From an uncultured Actinomycetospora sp. (GTDB lineage: Bacteria; Actinomycetota; Actinomycetes; Mycobacteriales; Pseudonocardiaceae): a stretch of 8,101 nucleotides of DNA. The position numbers and the translations under genes were made by a program. Location: NCBI GenBank assembly GCA_902805495.1, contig CADCTH010000511.1, forward strand, positions 1-8,101. Direction: 5' to 3'. The notes under the pieces are model-generated. The model made no database searches. It saw only the letters and a program-made list of their open reading frames with translations, and was not told the origin of the DNA. Shown here one piece after another: positions 7,073-8,101 of the stretch. Numbering within the stretch: position 1 is the stretch's first letter; each line of letters starts with the position of its first letter.

Positions 7073-7177
7073 CCCGCCGCACTCCCCTCGTCCCGCCGTC
7101 GGCCGTCCAGTGTCCCGGACGCCGCGTGGTGCCGGCGTGCGCCGCCCACCGTCGCTCGGGTCCGGGTCGCCGGAGGC
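7073..7177 (-). other. menD-mrpA intergenic gap
   Basis: The 105 bases hold the mrpA Shine-Dalgarno site and a possible hairpin at 7119-7138 (6-base-pair stem ACGCCG/CGGCGT, 8-base loop) with no following T-run. No TANNNT -10 with a plausible -35 is evident, so mrpA may be transcribed with menD. The gap has no stop codon in the mrpA frame. Confidence 0.5.
7082..7088 (-). promoter_or_regulatory. mrpA: Ribosome binding site deciding the mrpA start
   Basis: The coding strand reads AGGGGAG followed by nine bases and GTG at 7072. It is the only good Shine-Dalgarno match in the menD-mrpA gap and supports separate initiation of mrpA although its frame is open back to the menD stop. Confidence 0.65.
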
Positions 7178-8101
7178 CTACCCGGCCAGCGCCGCGAGCA
7201 CCGCCGCCCCCGTCCGCTCCCCCGTCGCGCGCCGGTCGGCGCGGTCGACGACGACCTCGACGACCCGGCTGGCCGGGCGGCCGGTCGGGGCCAGCGCGGC
7301 CGGCAGGTCGGAGAGACCGGCGCGGCGGTGCGGCACGCGGTGCGCGGCGCAGAGGGCCGCGAGGTCGGTGCCGTGGGGCGTGCCGAAGACCCGCTCGAAC
7401 GCGGCCGCCCAGCGCGAGGCGCCCTGCTCGAGGGTGGTGAAGATGCCGCCCCCGTCGTCGTTCGCGACCACGATCGTCAGCTCGCCGCGCGGCTCCTCCG
7501 GCCCGATGAGCAGGCCGTTGGTGTCGTGCAGGAAGGTCAGGTCGCCGAGCAGCGCGTACGTCGGCCCGGGGTGACCGAGCGAGACGCCGACCGCCAGCGA
7601 CACCGCGCCGTCGATGCCCGAGACGCCGCGCGCGGAGGTCACGGTGACGTCGGCGCGCGGGGTCGCGGCGAGGGCGACGTCACGGATCGGGGCGGAGGCA
7701 CCGACCACCAGGTGCGCGCCCGACGGCAGCGCCGCGACGGTCGCGGCGGCGAGGGCGGGGCCGGTGGTGGGTCCTGGCTCTCTCGACTGTCCGGGCTCCG
7801 GCGGCGTCGTGGTGTCGCCCACGACCGCGGCCGCCCGGTCGTCCGCGTCGGCCCAGGCCCGCGCGAAGTCGGGGTCGGGCTTCCAGTCGTCGGCCGGCGG
7901 CAGCGCGCCGACGCCGGTGACCGCGCCGGCGACGTCGGTCCACCCGGGACGCGGGCGCCCGCCGGTCGGGGCCACGGACGGCACGGCGAGCACGGTGACG
8001 TGCGGGTCGGCGAGCAGCCGGGACACCGCGCGGTGCAGCGTCGGCCGGCCGAGGACCACGACCTGCTCGGGGCGCAGGTCGTCGCGCACCCCGTCGAGCG
8101 C
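7178..8101 (-). CDS. menD: MenD, 2-succinyl-5-enolpyruvyl-6-hydroxy-3-cyclohexene-1-carboxylate synthase, C-terminal part
   Basis: The last 307 codons of menD, entering from the right edge with the frame open. The enzyme is ThDP- and Mg-dependent: it joins 2-oxoglutarate (after decarboxylation) to isochorismate to give SEPHCHC, the first committed step of menaquinone synthesis in the cytoplasm. Visible parts are the central domain (ALDGVRDD, EQVVVLGRPTLHR at 11-24) and the C-terminal pyrophosphate-binding domain. The latter has ARGVSGIDGAVSLAVG (157-172), the ThDP/metal motif from GDLTFLHDTNGLL (186-198) to NDDGGGIFTTLEQG (214-227), and GTPHGTDLAALCAAHRVPHR (240-259). The N-terminal PYR domain is outside the window. 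The C-terminus after VVEVVVDRADRRA is of normal length, so the TAG at 7180-7178 looks like a true stop. The segment at about 92-115 (GDTTTPPEPGQSREPGPTTG) is a flexible Pro/Gly-rich insertion between domains. Confidence 0.95.
   Translation of the reverse strand, partial: ALDGVRDDLRPEQVVVLGRPTLHRAVSRLLADPHVTVLAVPSVAPTGGRPRPGWTDVAGAVTGVGALPPADDWKPDPDFARAWADADDRAAAVVGDTTTPPEPGQSREPGPTTGPALAAATVAALPSGAHLVVGASAPIRDVALAATPRADVTVTSARGVSGIDGAVSLAVGVSLGHPGPTYALLGDLTFLHDTNGLLIGPEEPRGELTIVVANDDGGGIFTTLEQGASRWAAAFERVFGTPHGTDLAALCAAHRVPHRRAGLSDLPAALAPTGRPASRVVEVVVDRADRRATGERTGAAVLAALAG

Noticed and set aside
7119..7138. Hairpin as a rho-independent terminator between menD and mrpA
   Set aside because: Only a 6-base-pair stem and no T-run on the transcribed side; such stems are frequent by chance in DNA of this GC content.
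1..8101. tRNA, rRNA, CRISPR, insertion sequences or attachment sites
   Set aside because: No cloverleaf-like sequence, spaced direct repeats, transposase-like frame or inverted terminal repeats were found by reading both strands. Recurrent GACGAGCACGAG-type strings are codon-usage echoes of Leu/Val stretches.

Overview
The window is a very GC-rich, single-direction stretch from an actinobacterium. GTG starts dominate, third codon positions are almost all G or C, and the menaquinone-gene context points to a Pseudonocardiales/Mycobacteriales-like lineage; the genus cannot be fixed from the sequence. Every convincing gene lies on the minus strand, so genes are read from high to low coordinates. 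There is no RNA gene, CRISPR array or insertion sequence, and no gene-free gap longer than about 135 bases.

Layout in transcription order: (1) the 3' part of menD, a ThDP enzyme of menaquinone synthesis (8101 to 7178); (2) a 105-base gap with a Shine-Dalgarno site; (3) a six-gene Mrp-type cation/proton antiporter operon: mrpA with a fused MrpB domain (7072-4211), mrpC (4214-3681), mrpD (3684-1861), mrpE (1864-1274), mrpF (1277-996) and mrpG (999-565); (4) a 134-base gap holding a perfect hexanucleotide repeat and a TAGACT -10 element; (5) the 5' part of a DUF3592-type membrane protein gene (430 to 1). All five Mrp junctions are 4-base GTGA overlaps, so the subunits look translationally coupled. 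Together they would form the hetero-oligomeric Mrp complex, which exports Na+ (and other cations) in exchange for protons and supports alkali/salt tolerance and pH homeostasis. MenD feeds the quinone pool that helps generate the proton gradient Mrp consumes.

The striking feature is the behaviour of TAG. mrpD and mrpE are each cut by one in-frame TAG inside conserved sequence, yet the reading frame continues perfectly on the far side with no frameshift. mrpG ends at a TAG set within an in-frame Asp/Gly/Glu-coding repeat; reading through it would add 45 codons and stop at a TGA that overlaps the ATG of the DUF3592 gene (ATGA), continuing the overlap pattern of the operon. The menD TAG is also in frame with mrpA. 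The five stops at the GTGA junctions are all TGA. This could reflect amber readthrough or recoding, two independent nonsense mutations (operon decay), or sequence errors. The sequence alone does not decide, and menD and mrpG ending plausibly at TAG argues against simple genome-wide reassignment.
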